Assembly (NCBI GenBank): GCA_019918135.1
Contig: WBZZ01005955.1
Location: 27,950 to 91,949, forward strand
Length of the DNA stretch: 64,000 nucleotides
Direction of reading: 5' to 3'
From: Paulinella micropora
Taxonomy: Eukaryota; Cercozoa; Imbricatea; Euglyphida; Paulinellidae
In this document: in pieces, positions 51,724 to 62,249 of the stretch
How the letters are laid out: each line of letters opens with the position of its first letter
Numbering within the stretch: the first letter of the stretch is position 1
Notes under the pieces: generated by a model
The model's input: the letters and a program-made list of their open reading frames with translations, nothing else
What the model was told of the DNA's origin: nothing
Database searches by the model: none
Program-made: the position numbers and the translations under genes

Positions 51724-53174
51724 AAAGGAAGGTGCATTTTCTGGACTATTACAGCTATTCTTAATCAGCCAACAAAGCCACTGTACCCGCCTGGAGCTCT
51801 AGCAGCCGGTTGTACCCGCCCCTGTCGAATTCGGTGAAAAAAGAAAGATTTAACGGGTTGCCCGCTGGCTTTGGCTGTGAGTTGCCGTGCCGAAGTTCGG
51901 TGGAAAATGAAAGAAAGACAGGAATAATTGCATGAAAGTTGTAGTTACTGTGAGTTTGCGGATGATTCGTTTTCTTTTGGCACTGTTCTCAAGAGTCTCC
52001 CTCCACTTTTTGACAAGGGGTGGTGAATTTCCTTGGGTTTGCGGTCGGTACCAAAGAGTAGCCGGTGGCACTAGCCACCGGAGCCACGATGTTGAACAGG
52101 AGAAAGCCTGGACGGGGCCTGCACAATGTGGGGAGGCGGAGAGGGAAAAGGAGAAGGGAAAAGGGAAGGAGGAGAGGGGAGAGAGAGGAGAGGGGGGAAG
52201 AGGGGCAGAAAAGGCGCGTAAGTGTCCCGGCAGCGAGAACAGCGCTGGTGGGTGCAAGCCCGCCCAAACCCCTCGGCACACAAGGGCTAGCCTTTCCCTC
52301 CCACATGGGCACATAGAGATTAGCTTTCCCTCCCTCCGAGCACAGAGGGGCTAGCCTCCCCCCCCCCCATTTGGGTAGGGGGAGGCGACTTTCTCTCCCC
52401 CTCCACTTTGGTGATGGGGAGACGCCTTTGCCCCCCCCCCCACTTCGAGAAAGGAGTGTCTCCCTCCCTACCTGGACACACAGAGGTTAGCCTCCCCCCC
52501 CCATTTGGGTGGTAGGAAAAGCGGCTTGCCCCTCTCTACTCGGGTGGGGAGGGGGGCGCCTCCCCCCCCACCTAACTAGGCACATCAAGGGTTCACCCCC
52601 CCCCATTTGGGCAACGAAAATTTGCTTTTCTCTCCCCCCTCACTGGGATCAGAGAGGGTCCCCCCCCCCTCTCCACTCGGGTGCGGAGGGGGGCGCCCCT
52701 CCCACCCAGCTCGAGGGGTTCACCCCCCCCATGTGGCAACAAAAAACCCCCCCCCTTGGGGGCGCTTCCCTTCTCTTCACCTGGATAGGCACGCCAAGGT
52801 GTGCCCCCCCCCCACTTAGCTAGGCATGTCGAGGAGCCCCCCCCTCCTACCCAACTAGGCACAGTGAGGTGTGTCTCCCCCCTCCCTACCCAACTAGGCA
52901 CGCTGAGGTGTGCCCCCCCCCTCGCACCCTGGACGGGGGGTGCAGGCCCACGCCTTCCCCTCGCCGCCCCCTCCCGCGCCGGTCCCCTCCGCGCCATCCG
53001 CGCCCCGGGGGTTGGTCCCGCCCCCTCCTGGACACCCCACTCCCTTCTCCTCTCTCCCTTCTCGATCCCGACAGCCCCTCCCTAGGCTTTGTCACGCCAC
53101 CTTGTTGGTAATATCTCTTGTCAGTCCACTCTTAAACATACCGCGAGGATCACAAGAAAAGTCGGTAGCAACAC
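51723..53174. other. Long non-coding spacer with C-rich degenerate repeats
   Basis: From 52,300 to 52,930 there are more than ten imperfect units in which a C8-C10 run is followed by ATTTGGG, ACTTTGG or TAGGCACAC-type sequence, 40-60 bases apart. The left part (51,723-52,300) is less GC-rich and holds a purine-rich stretch. No convincing gene. Confidence 0.6.
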
Positions 53175-54788
53175 ATGGACAAGCTGGAAGCGACCAACGT
53201 AGCCACCTCCCCAGATGCCACCAACGGCCCGGCGCCACCGGCCTCGGGTGGTAGTGGAGATCCAACGCACGTATTTGACGAAAACAAGTTGCTCATGAGA
53301 CTCGGGCCTCAAGACTTCGCCAGTGTCAGGCGCACCTCGGATGGACTCTATTTCGCCGTGACTGATGCCATTTGCGCCTTTACGGACTGCCAACCAAACT
53401 CGGCCAGGATGAAGTGGTCCAGGGTGGCACAACAACTAGTAGAGCAACAATGCGTTGCTTATGAAAAAGGTGGTGGCGGGAGCCACCCTAATGCCACCGG
53501 AGAGTTCCCCGTGAAGTACTTCATCTTCCCGCGTGGCCAAGAACGGGCCGACAACAAGGGTGGGCCTAGGTCACCAGCAAAAGAAGTCAAGGAAGGTGCG
53601 CATCGGGGTGTGCCTTGCCTGCGATTCAAGGATCTCCTGACTGTCCTAAGCCAGTTTGATCACCCGCGCTGCAAAAAGCTGCGGACGGAGATGGCGAACC
53701 TGGCTACGCGGGCTTCGGCTGGCGACGAGGCGCTGGAACAGGCCCTGCCTGTGCGTCGGCAAGAACTGCCACAGGAGCTACGTGAGGCGATGTGAGCCGG
53801 ACTGGCCGGCTTCGACCAGGGGCCGGTGAGCGGGGCTCTGGCCCTGCAGACCGTGCTGATTACGCAGCTCCAACAGCTAGTCGAGGCCAAGGAGCTGGCA
53901 CTAAAAGACAAAGAGCTGGCACTAAAAGACAAAGAAGCCATCATCACTCAACAGAAAGCCCGGCTGGCGCTGGCGGACCTGGCCTTGAAGCAACAAATGA
54001 CCATCACAAAGCAACAAATCACCATCGCGCGCTTGAACGAAGAGAAGGCGTCAAAACGCCGGAAACTCTTGATCGGCGCCGTGCCCGTGCTGTTCTCGGC
54101 GGAGGAAGAAGACGAGCTACCCGAGAACGAGCTGCGGCCCCCGGGCTCCACCTGCAAGGGGGACCCGCGCTGGTCGCGCCTTATGACCGAACACGCCAGA
54201 ACTTTTTCGGAAAAGCTGGCGAGGTCCCTGACCCTGCACGCCAAGCGAATACGCGAACGGTACCTGGACGAAGCGGTGCCCACGGGCAACGACAAGGTCG
54301 AAATCGACGAGGGTGTTGCGGACAGCGCCAACGAGGAGGCGTTGGCCGCGCTGCGGCAGGCGGTCGCGCGGGTGTTGCGCCCCGCGGATCCGGCCATTCT
54401 GAATCGCTTCCAGACTCTCAACGGCACTCGGGTCTTCAGCGAGGTTGCACGGATCATGTGCGCGCGGCTGCCCCGCTGCAATCTCAACAGCACTGCTATT
54501 CCGCTGGCGCATTGGTTCCTGTACCTGGTCCAGAAGAACGCCTGGGGTCACGGCGAAGATCACGAGCTTGAGAGCGAGCTGGAGGCTACGATGGCAGGCG
54601 AGGTCCTCGGCGACGACTTGCACCTGTACACACTGGACGAATCCCACGGACTAGTGCGCGCCGGCACAGCCGAGTTTGAGCTGCGAACTAAAAATTTGGG
54701 GCTAGCACTGGCTGGTGACCGGGACGCACAAGCCTTCTTCGAAGCTCGTGGCCTTCCTGCCAAGTATTTGCTGCGCTCAAATTCTTAG
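53175..54788 (+). CDS. KilA-N/Bro-like protein with in-frame TGA
   Basis: ATG at 53175. Residues 40-150 resemble the small DNA-binding domain of Bro and KilA-N type proteins (LYFAVTDAICAFTDCQ, then KYFIFPRGQ and CLRFKDLLTVLS). TGA at 53793 (ATG TGA GCC) interrupts, and the same frame then continues for 331 codons: a coiled coil (KDKELALKDKE), an acidic patch and a helical C-terminus. The second part has no early ATG. As in the F-box gene, the TGA is either a mutation or read through. The domain also occurs in the first exons of the HNH gene. It probably binds DNA. Composition is less GC-rich than most neighbours. AATAAA at 54,839. Confidence 0.55.
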
Positions 54789-54838
54789 TTCGCAGCTTAG
54801 CCGCGTGGCCTGGGTCGGCGGTTGGTTTGGTCTTTCTC

Positions 54839-54844
54839 AATAAA
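54839..54844 (+). terminator. Poly(A) signal AATAAA
   Basis: About 50 bases after the stop at 54,788. Confidence 0.65.
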
Positions 54845-55466
54845 AAAGTTGCCTCAGACGAATGACAAGAGGGAAAAAGGAAGTCCAGCTTTTTTCTTTT
54901 AGCAGGAAATCTTGTTTCTTGGCTCGAGCCCTTTTTTGAGGTCCTCCGTACCAAGAATGAATATTGTACAAGATCTCTTTCGTTGGCCCTAAAACCCGCG
55001 CCGGTTTCGAGTCTTCCTGCACCAGCCCAAGCTGTTCTTTTGAGTGGCCACAGTAGTAGGAGGTGCAGAATTACTCGGAAGTACAACAAGGGAAAAGGAA
55101 TAACGACGGTAGCAGAGTCGGAGAGAGCGTGTGGCGTCCCTTTTTGCTAGTGGGAAGAATTGTCGGGCAGAGGGGACTGACAAGGCGTGACGCCCGCACC
55201 CCCTGCCGGAGGAGTGCACCCCCCCCTTCTCCCTCCCGCAGCCGCCCTTCCCCTGCTCCCCCCCCGCTCCCCGGGGACGGGGGGGGGAGGTTGCCGTGGG
55301 TGGGCACTGCTTAGGGGGTGGGGAAGGGGCACGTAGCCCCTCTGCTGCGTGCGTGCACGACAACGCGCGCAGGCGGGGAGGGGGGGGGACAGGCCCTCCC
55401 CGCTCTCGGGGGGGGAGGGTAAGTGTCCAGGCAGAACAGTCGCAGGCGGCCCGCCCCGTGGCGCCT
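54845..55466. other. Spacer before the helicase gene
   Basis: Balanced composition to about 55,130, then GC-rich with C and G runs. No convincing gene on either strand. Confidence 0.45.
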
Positions 55467-58400
55467 ATGTTCACGGACGACCAGTGGTCGTACTGGAGCC
55501 AGGCGGGCGGGACGGAACGGTCCGTCAGCCTGCGCGCGTCTGCGCCGCTGCTGGGAGTAGCGAAGCCCAGACTGTACCTGAGCCCGGGCCGGTACGCACA
55601 CTCATGTCCTGCTTGGCTGTACACGATCCTGATAAGCCGGCACGCCGGCCTGGTGCAGGGCGTGCGGCTACGGACGGACCACAAAGCGCTGACCAAGCAA
55701 GCGAGCGGGTTTTTGCAGTATGATTTCACGCGCGGCGTAGTCAGGCTAGACTTCAAATCCGCGTCCCTGCGTGCGCGGCTGGCGCCGCGGTCTCCCGCCC
55801 CCCCGACCAAAAGACTGCGCCTGGAGGAGGCAGCCGCTGCCCCGGACCAACCGCGGCGGGTGGTCGCTGGGCCAGAGAGAGCGAGGGACTCTGACGTGGA
55901 AGACGGCGAGGAGGAGAGCGGCGACGAAGGGGAGGGCGCTGGCACCGCGGAGGAACTCCTGTTGCTCTTGGACGAGGATCCGCGCTGGGGTTACTTAGCC
56001 CCGGCCCTGCCACCGGCGCGTGTATGGCGCGACTACGACCCCCTGCAACGCCGGCGCTGGCTGCTGGCGCTGGAGGCAGCGGACCCCCGCCTCTTTTATG
56101 AGCCTGCTCTGTGGTCCGGAGATGACCGGGTGGCAGCGGATCTGGGGCTGCGCACCGGTGACTTACAGAGCGCCCCGATGTGTCTGTCCCCCAGCGCTTC
56201 CGGCGGCTGCCCGTAGCCGTGAAGTTACACCTGTACGAGGCCTTGGGCGAGCGCAAGCGCCGGCTGGTGCTGGTGCACTTTTGGCTGTGCAATACCCTGC
56301 ACGTGCGCAAGAATTCGTGCTTTGAAGTGGACAGGAGCCGGCGGGGCTGGCTAGCGGAGTGTTTGCCCAATATCCAAAGGACGGCTGAGGGCAGGATGAA
56401 CTACCTGGGCTTTCGCCAGCTGCAGGACAACCTAGAGCCCGATCGACGCCATTTCCCCAGAAGTCCCTGGTGTGGGCTCTTGGCCTGGGATCGCAAGTCG
56501 GAGCGTTTTGAACTAGACGAGAAACGGCGGGAGGACGTGCAGGAGTGCGTAGCCAGCCTCTGGAACGCGGCCCCTGTGGGGACAGCCTCGGCGGCCTCGC
56601 CCTGGGTTCGCGTAGGCAGTTCCACCTACGCGCCGCGCTGGTTCTTTAACCAAGAGTCACGCGTCATTGAGAGGCTGCGGCAGGTCTACGATGCCCCGCC
56701 CGACAGCCCAGCCGACGCCCCGCCCAAGGCCCCGCCCGACGGCCCGGCCGAGAGCCCACCCCCCGCGGCGGACGGCGCCCCCGCCCCGGCCTCGCCCGCC
56801 GCGCCGGTGTGCGACGCCGGGGGCTTGTCGGACGAACAGGCCCGGGCCCTGGAGACAGTCACGTCCGCTAGGGTAGGTCTGCTGAGCGGGGCGGCCGGCA
56901 CGGGCAAGACGACGGTGGCCGGGTGTCTCAAGCGCCGGAGCCACCTACCCGTCCTGTTCGTGGCCATGACTCGCAACGCGGTCCAGGTAGCGGCCGCTCG
57001 GGGCCTAGCCGGGCAGTCGCAGGAGCCGGACCCCCCGTCCTCCGGGGTGGCGGGAGGCCTGGCAGGCCCCGGCCCCCCGGCGCTGTCGTTGCCCGCGCAT
57101 CGCACACAGGCCTGGCTGCGCGCGCGGGCCGGCCTGGCAGACTCCTCGCGCCCGTCGTCGGCGCTAACCACCGACGAGGGAGGGGGGCGGGGCTCCGGCC
57201 CCCAGTACGCTTGCGTGGTCGACGAAGTCTCGCTCATGTCGCCCGCCTTCTTTCTGCAGCTCCTGTTCGCGCTGGACCAGCTGGCCCCGAACTGCCAACG
57301 CTGGCTCTTGTTGGGCGACGAGGCCCAGCTGCCACCCCTGGGGTACGGCTGCGTCCAGAGCCTGCTGCGCGACCTGTTCCCGGGCTCGTGCGCCCGGCTG
57401 GAGCGCGTCCATCGCGTCGAGGCGGCTACCGACAACTTGTGCGTCGCACAACGCCTGGCGGCGACTCTGCGCTGCCAAGCCCGGACAGCGCCGGCTGCCG
57501 AGTGGCTGCAGGACTGTGTTCACTACCTGGAGGACTACCAAGAGACCCCCGCCGGGGCCCGGTTCGACGTGTCCACGTGGCAAGGCTGGGCTCCCACCCT
57601 GCGGCAGTGGCACGACAGGCACGGGCTCGTGATCGACGACCGCTTCTGGACGCAGGGGCCGCCCCCCTTCCCCAGCTACCAGCTCGTCGTAGTCCGCCAG
57701 CAAGAGGCGGCTCTGCTGAACTTGGGCCTGGCGCACCTAGCGGGAGCCACGGCGCTGCCAGCCCGCCCCGGCGTGCCGAGCTCACACCAACCCCCCGCGT
57801 ACGCACTGTACCCCGGGGCCAAGGTGCGCCTCGAGTGCCGCAAGCTGGGCCGGACCAGCGACCCCCTGCTGTGCGCGTCGTGCCTGGACGCGCTGGCGCT
57901 AGTACGCGCTCGCGCAGGCACCGAGGGCCCGCCCGACGACGCGGTCGGTCCGCCCGCCACGGGCGGCCGGTGCCGCCGCCGCCCGGCAGATGACTGCCGC
58001 CCGGCAGACGACGCGTGGCTGCTTCCGCCCGAGCGCCGGACCACCCAGGGCGGGGCGGAAAAGCTGGAGCAGCTCCTGCCGCCTCACTGCCTGCCGAGCC
58101 CAGAGGTGCGCTGCCTGGGCTACGTCGTCCGCATCCAAGACGTCACTTACGAAAGACGCGGGTCGTCGCTGGTGCTAGCTGGACAGGAGCCTGTCCAGTC
58201 CACCGCCAGCGGGCCGCGGGCCGAGGTCTTAGACCACCGCTGCTGCTGGGCCTGGCGCGTCTTCACGCTGTGGGTCGGCAATGCTGACCCGCCGGCGGGG
58301 GAGCAGCGGCCGCCGCGACCCCGCCTGGCCTTCTTCTACTCCAAGAGGCAACACGGCGAGGACGGGCTGAGCTGGGCCTTCGCGCAGACCGACATGTGCG

Positions 58401-58753
58401 TACAGGGCAACGAGTTCGACCGCGTGTACTTGGTCCTGTCGCCCACTCCGTATTGTCCCCGCAACTACCACCTGGCCAAGATTGTGTACACGGCCCTGTC
58501 CCGCTGCCGGGAACGGGGGGAGATCTGGGTGCCCCAGCGCCGTCGCGGCGCCAGGTATCCCGAGCAACGGAGCCTGTTGTGGGACCGGAGCGTCCGGCAA
58601 TGGAGCCACGACGTGCTGTCCATCAAGGCGCTGTGCCAGCCCCCTCCTCGTGGGCCGGAGCACCCCCCAGCCGGCCGGGCGGAGAGGAAGAAGCGGCTGG
58701 TCCTGTCCGCCTGCTGGCTAGGGCCGGCTCGGGTGGGCGCACGCCACTATTAA
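55467..58753 (+). CDS. SF1 (RecD/UL5-type) DNA helicase, one frame break
   Basis: ATG at 55467 opens an N-terminal part of about 240 residues that ends in an acidic stretch and a helical region; the frame then changes near 56,175 and runs unbroken to 58,753. The second part has no early ATG. Motif I GAAGTGKTT is at about 56,888, motif II VVDEVSLMS at about 57,215, motif III GDEAQLPPLG at about 57,315, and motifs V and VI (QGNEFDRVYLVLS, then VYTALSRCRERG) at about 58,405-58,520. This is the order of RecD2 and of the herpesvirus UL5 helicase-primase subunit. It would unwind DNA at replication forks. A Pro-rich linker precedes motif I. The TAA stop is inside ATTAAA. Confidence 0.8.
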
Positions 58754-58754
58754 A
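58749..58754 (+). terminator. Poly(A) signal overlapping a stop codon
   Basis: ATTAAA contains the TAA stop of the helicase gene. Confidence 0.6.
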
Positions 58755-59251
58755 AAAAGACCTATCCGGGCGGTGGAGAACCTAAGACGAGGTGGTCCGG
58801 TTTAGGGAACCGGGCGGGTACCGGGACCGCACTAGCCGGCTGTTTTCCTCCTTTTTCTGTCGCTAGGTGAACGGGTCTCGTGTACGTCTCGTGTACACAC
58901 GCTCGCCGAGCTTGCCGGCTGCGGCCACAGCCTCTTTACTCAGCCGTCACGTTAGAAGTCTCTGGGCCGCCCTTGGGTTATGTATTAGTGGAGGGGGCAA
59001 AGACTTTTCGGCCGGACAAGACACCCCTCCCCCGTATCCCGGCCTGGGAGAGAACGACTGAACGCTGGTTCTGGTTCTTTTTTTACTGATTTGGACTTGT
59101 GTCCTCCTGGGAGTGTGGCTCACGGTTCTCCGGCCTGCGCGCTAGCTGTCTGATTCTCTCCGCCGCCTCTGCCGCACGCACGCACGGGCTGGGAGGAGAG
59201 GGACGCCCCCCTTTCCCCGACGAGGGGCGGGCCAGGCCGGTTTAGTTCCTG
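58755..59251. other. 3' spacer between convergent genes
   Basis: Mixed composition, with T-runs near 59,080. Short ORFs have no protein character. No gene is seen. Confidence 0.45.
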
Positions 59252-60447
59252 CTACCGGACGAGCGGGGGGGTGCGGTCCCGACCGGCCCGCTGTTCCGAG
59301 AAGTGGAACTTGAGCGCCTGCGCTACCACCTCGTTGCGGGTAGTCTTGGAGTCTAGGCCGAGCCGGGCCCTCACCTCTCGGAGGATGGACGCTACCACCC
59401 GAGTCTTGTTCCCAGAGAGCAGATGGTCCTCCCTCGCCTGGGCGGAGCCTGCGTAAGCTAGCCCAGGGCAGAGCTCACGCACGCGGTCTACGATGGCCAG
59501 CAGTGTGTCCACCTCTCTGGCTCTGTTGGATAAGCACAGGGCAGAGTTCCAGGCCTGCAAGCACGCCCTGTACTCCCTGCGGCGCCTGGTATCTCTGTCG
59601 TGCACGAACCTGTCGAGCGTGGCGTCTCCTGCCACTTCCTCCAGCTTCGCGTACTTGTGGCTGCTGGGGTACGGCTCATGGTCGTATTCCCGGGCGCGCT
59701 TCTCGGGCGAGCCACGGGGCGGGGTGCGGTGGTGCGGCGGCGCCAGGGAGGCAGAGGAGTGGCGGGGAGAGGAGTGGCGGGGGAGGTCGACGGGCACGAC
59801 GGGCGGCGCGGCTAACAGTGCAGCGGTCGCCGCCTGGTCCGTAGCCTGGGACAGGCAGACGAGTAGCTCCCGGGCATCGGCTACAAACATTTGCCACTTC
59901 TGCACGGTGCCAGCGAGGCGCAGGCGCAGCACAGCGGGGCTGAACGTGCCGTCCGGGACAGGGGAGCCGGCGCCCCACCCACGTGCCACGGGCGGCGGGT
60001 GGTACGCCGGGGGGCCCTCGGGCGGCGGGCGGTACGCCGAGGGGCCCTCGGGGCTAGAAGACTCGCCGTAGGGAGCGCTGGCCCCCCCCGGCGGGAGTGG
60101 TGCTGTGGTGGGCCGGACGGCCACAGGGGTGGCCGGGGCCAGGCCGGGCGCGGCCACGGGGGGCGCCGGGGCGGCGGGACAAGTTTCTGGCGTGGTGGCT
60201 GGCGGCGCCGGGGCCAGGCCGGGCGCGGCCACGGGGGGCCGCCGGGCCGGCGGGACAGATTTCTGGCGTGGTGGCTGGCAGCGCCGGGGCTAGGCAGGGC
60301 GCGGCCGCTGGGGCCGCCGGCCCCCGCCCGGGCTGCGCCGTGGTCGCTGGTGCCGTGGTCGGTGGTGCCGCCTGCGGCAACACGGAGGGTCCGGGGGCTG
60401 CCGCACGGGGGCTGGGCTTCGCTGCACGGAGGCTTGGCTTCTTGCAT
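59252..60447 (-). CDS. HLH-like C-terminal segment protein
   Basis: Stop at 59,252; the coding frame is clear from about 60,230 down. A possible ATG at 60447 is in another frame, with the change inside a duplicated Pro/Ala-rich stretch (60,120-60,300), so the start is uncertain. The product has a Pro/Ala/Ser N-terminal half, a basic middle (SPEKRAREYDHE) and a helical C-terminus. It ends in a segment (ILREVRARLGL, then TTRNEVVAQALKF) similar in spacing to the HLH segment of the 41,019 gene. Family otherwise unknown. Confidence 0.5.
60120..60300. repeat. Direct duplication of about 75 bases
   Basis: GCCAGGCCGGGCGCGGCCAC and GACA-TTTCTGGCGTGGTGGC occur twice in the same order; a third, shorter copy begins at about 60,288. 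The G-run between them differs by a base or two, which changes the frame. Confidence 0.75.
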
Positions 60448-60906
60448 CTGGTGTCCAGAGCGTTGGCTGGAATTGTGGCCCGGGCGGAGGGCCCCCGCTT
60501 ACCCCCCCACCGGCGCGCGCCGGCAGCGCCCGCCGCCGCGAGCCGGCACGCGCCCCCTCCCCGCCCCGCGCCGGTGGGGAGGGGGGGCAGACTGCTCTCC
60601 TCCCTCCCCGCGCGCCCGGGCCCGCCCGTGCGCGCACTGTCCCCCCCCTCCCTCCCCCCGCGGGCCGCTGCCGGGAGGGCGTGCGCGCGCCGCGTGGGCC
60701 CAAGCGCACGGGGCCGGGAGGGCGTGCGCGCGCCGAGCGGGTCCGGGCGCGCGGGGCCGGGCGCGCGGGGCCGGTTGCGCCCACACCACGGCAGGGTTGA
60801 CCTTCACTTTTAATCAAGGCCGCGACAAGACGAGCCGGCCGCGGCCGGGACCGAGCAGCCAGTGGGGCGCGGCTGGACCCCCCGCCGCAGGGGGGCCGGT
60901 GGCAGA
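60448..60906. other. GC-rich spacer
   Basis: Low-complexity CGCGCGCC-type DNA. The poly(A) signal for the gene to the right is at 60,809-60,814 (minus). No gene is seen. Confidence 0.45.
60809..60814 (-). terminator. Poly(A) signal ATTAAA (minus)
   Basis: About 95 bases past the stop at 60,907. Confidence 0.5.
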
Positions 60907-62022
60907 CTAGAGGCCGGAGGGGGGCGGCGGTCCCGGCGGCGGTCCCGGCGGCGGATCTGGCAGGGGCGCCCCAAAGCCCACCACCATGTGCACCACCGCT
61001 ACCCAGCCCTCGCCCTCGGTCCACCCGGTGTGGCTGCCCTGGGGCGCGACGTACGCGTGGTGCGAGAGGGGGAAATCGTTGCGCACCACGCAGGGCCTGT
61101 CGGGGAGGCCGACCGGCCCGTCGAGGGACGTTTGGTCGGGGCGGTAGGCCCGCAACCGCTTGTGTGTGAAAGTGACGTGCAGGTCCTGCGCCCGGAGCTC
61201 CCGGGCCAGCAGAGCCCCTACCTGCGGGCAGGCCAGCAGCGCACTCTCCAGCGCCGGGGCGTGCGTGTTCCAGCGCTCCAGTAGGACCAGCAGCTGCTGC
61301 CAGGCCTTGGCCTCCGCCGTCTCCGGGCCCACGGCCGGTGGCCGCTCAAGAATGGCCGGGGGCGGCGGGTCGAGCAGGGATTTTGGGGCAAAGCCCCCGG
61401 CCTGGCCCTGGTCGTCGCTCTCGTCGTCGGAGCTCAGCGGCGAGACGTCGCCCAGGTCTAGCTCGTCGTCGGGCCTCTCCGCCTCTACCGCCGCCGGTAG
61501 GGACGGTAGTTCTTGCAGCGGCTGCTGCCGTCCGCCGTGGCGGGGGGCCTGTGGCCGGAACTGTTGCATCAGGCTCAGGAGCCGCTCGCGCCCGAACTGC
61601 ACCAGGTTCGGCCCCTCGTAGTCCCGGCTCTCCTCCTCCCCGGACCCGCGCGGCGTGCGGAAGGGCCCGCCCTGCGCCGACAGGGGCCCGGGGTCCTGCG
61701 CAGCCCACAGGCTCCGGTACAGCACGCCAGAGATACGTGCCTGTTTCGCGGGGGGCTGCGACCAGGCAAAGGCCTCCACGCCCCAGTAGTGCTCCAGGCA
61801 GCCTTGCAGCAACTGCGCGTTCCAGTGCGACTGCGGGTGCGTGCGCAGCAGGCGCAGACGGAAGCGCACGGCGTCCAACAGCAGCGCCAGCCACTGGCCG
61901 CGGGCGCTCAGAAAGCTCTGGCGCCACTCGGCGCCCACGGTGGGCGCGGCTGCCCCGCCGGCGCTAGCACCGCCTGGCAGCGCCGGTGCGCTGGCTGCCG
62001 CTGCGCTCACTGCCCCTAGCAT
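60907..62022 (-). CDS. Unrecognised protein with acidic middle, 371 residues
   Basis: ATG at 62022 lies inside GCATGC; the frame stays open upstream only as shadow. The first 160 residues are helical (RGQWLALLLDAVRFRLRLL), followed by an acidic, serine-rich segment (DVSPLSSDDESDD). A second domain with Trp, Arg and His (VTFTHKRLRAYRPDQT, VVRNDFPLSHHAY) and a Pro/Gly tail follow. It has no frame breaks. It starts divergently from the kinase gene 227 bases away. The acidic Ser stretch looks like a kinase target. Function unknown. Confidence 0.6.
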   Translation of the reverse strand: MLGAVSAAAASAPALPGGASAGGAAAPTVGAEWRQSFLSARGQWLALLLDAVRFRLRLLRTHPQSHWNAQLLQGCLEHYWGVEAFAWSQPPAKQARISGVLYRSLWAAQDPGPLSAQGGPFRTPRGSGEEESRDYEGPNLVQFGRERLLSLMQQFRPQAPRHGGRQQPLQELPSLPAAVEAERPDDELDLGDVSPLSSDDESDDQGQAGGFAPKSLLDPPPPAILERPPAVGPETAEAKAWQQLLVLLERWNTHAPALESALLACPQVGALLARELRAQDLHVTFTHKRLRAYRPDQTSLDGPVGLPDRPCVVRNDFPLSHHAYVAPQGSHTGWTEGEGWVAVVHMVVGFGAPLPDPPPGPPPGPPPPSGL

Positions 62023-62249
62023 GCCGACTCGGCTTTCTGGCGGGGGTGGCCAGGGGGGCGGCCAGCCCCCGGGGGGCCGCCTCCTGCCCCGCTGGCCCGT
62101 GTGCGGGAGCGGGGGGGGGAGCGGGGGAGGGCACGAGTGCGCGGGGTGGCGAGGGGCCAGGCCCGCACGGGGCGGGAGGGCAGGGCCAGGGCGGCGCCTG
62201 CTGCTGCCCGTCGTGCCCGCTGGGCGGGGGAGGGGGGAGAGAAAAAGGG

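Noticed and set aside
59891-60910. 339-codon plus-strand ORF
   Set aside because: It covers a GC-rich duplication and spacer; composition is Arg/Gly/Ala and its frames follow the repeat.
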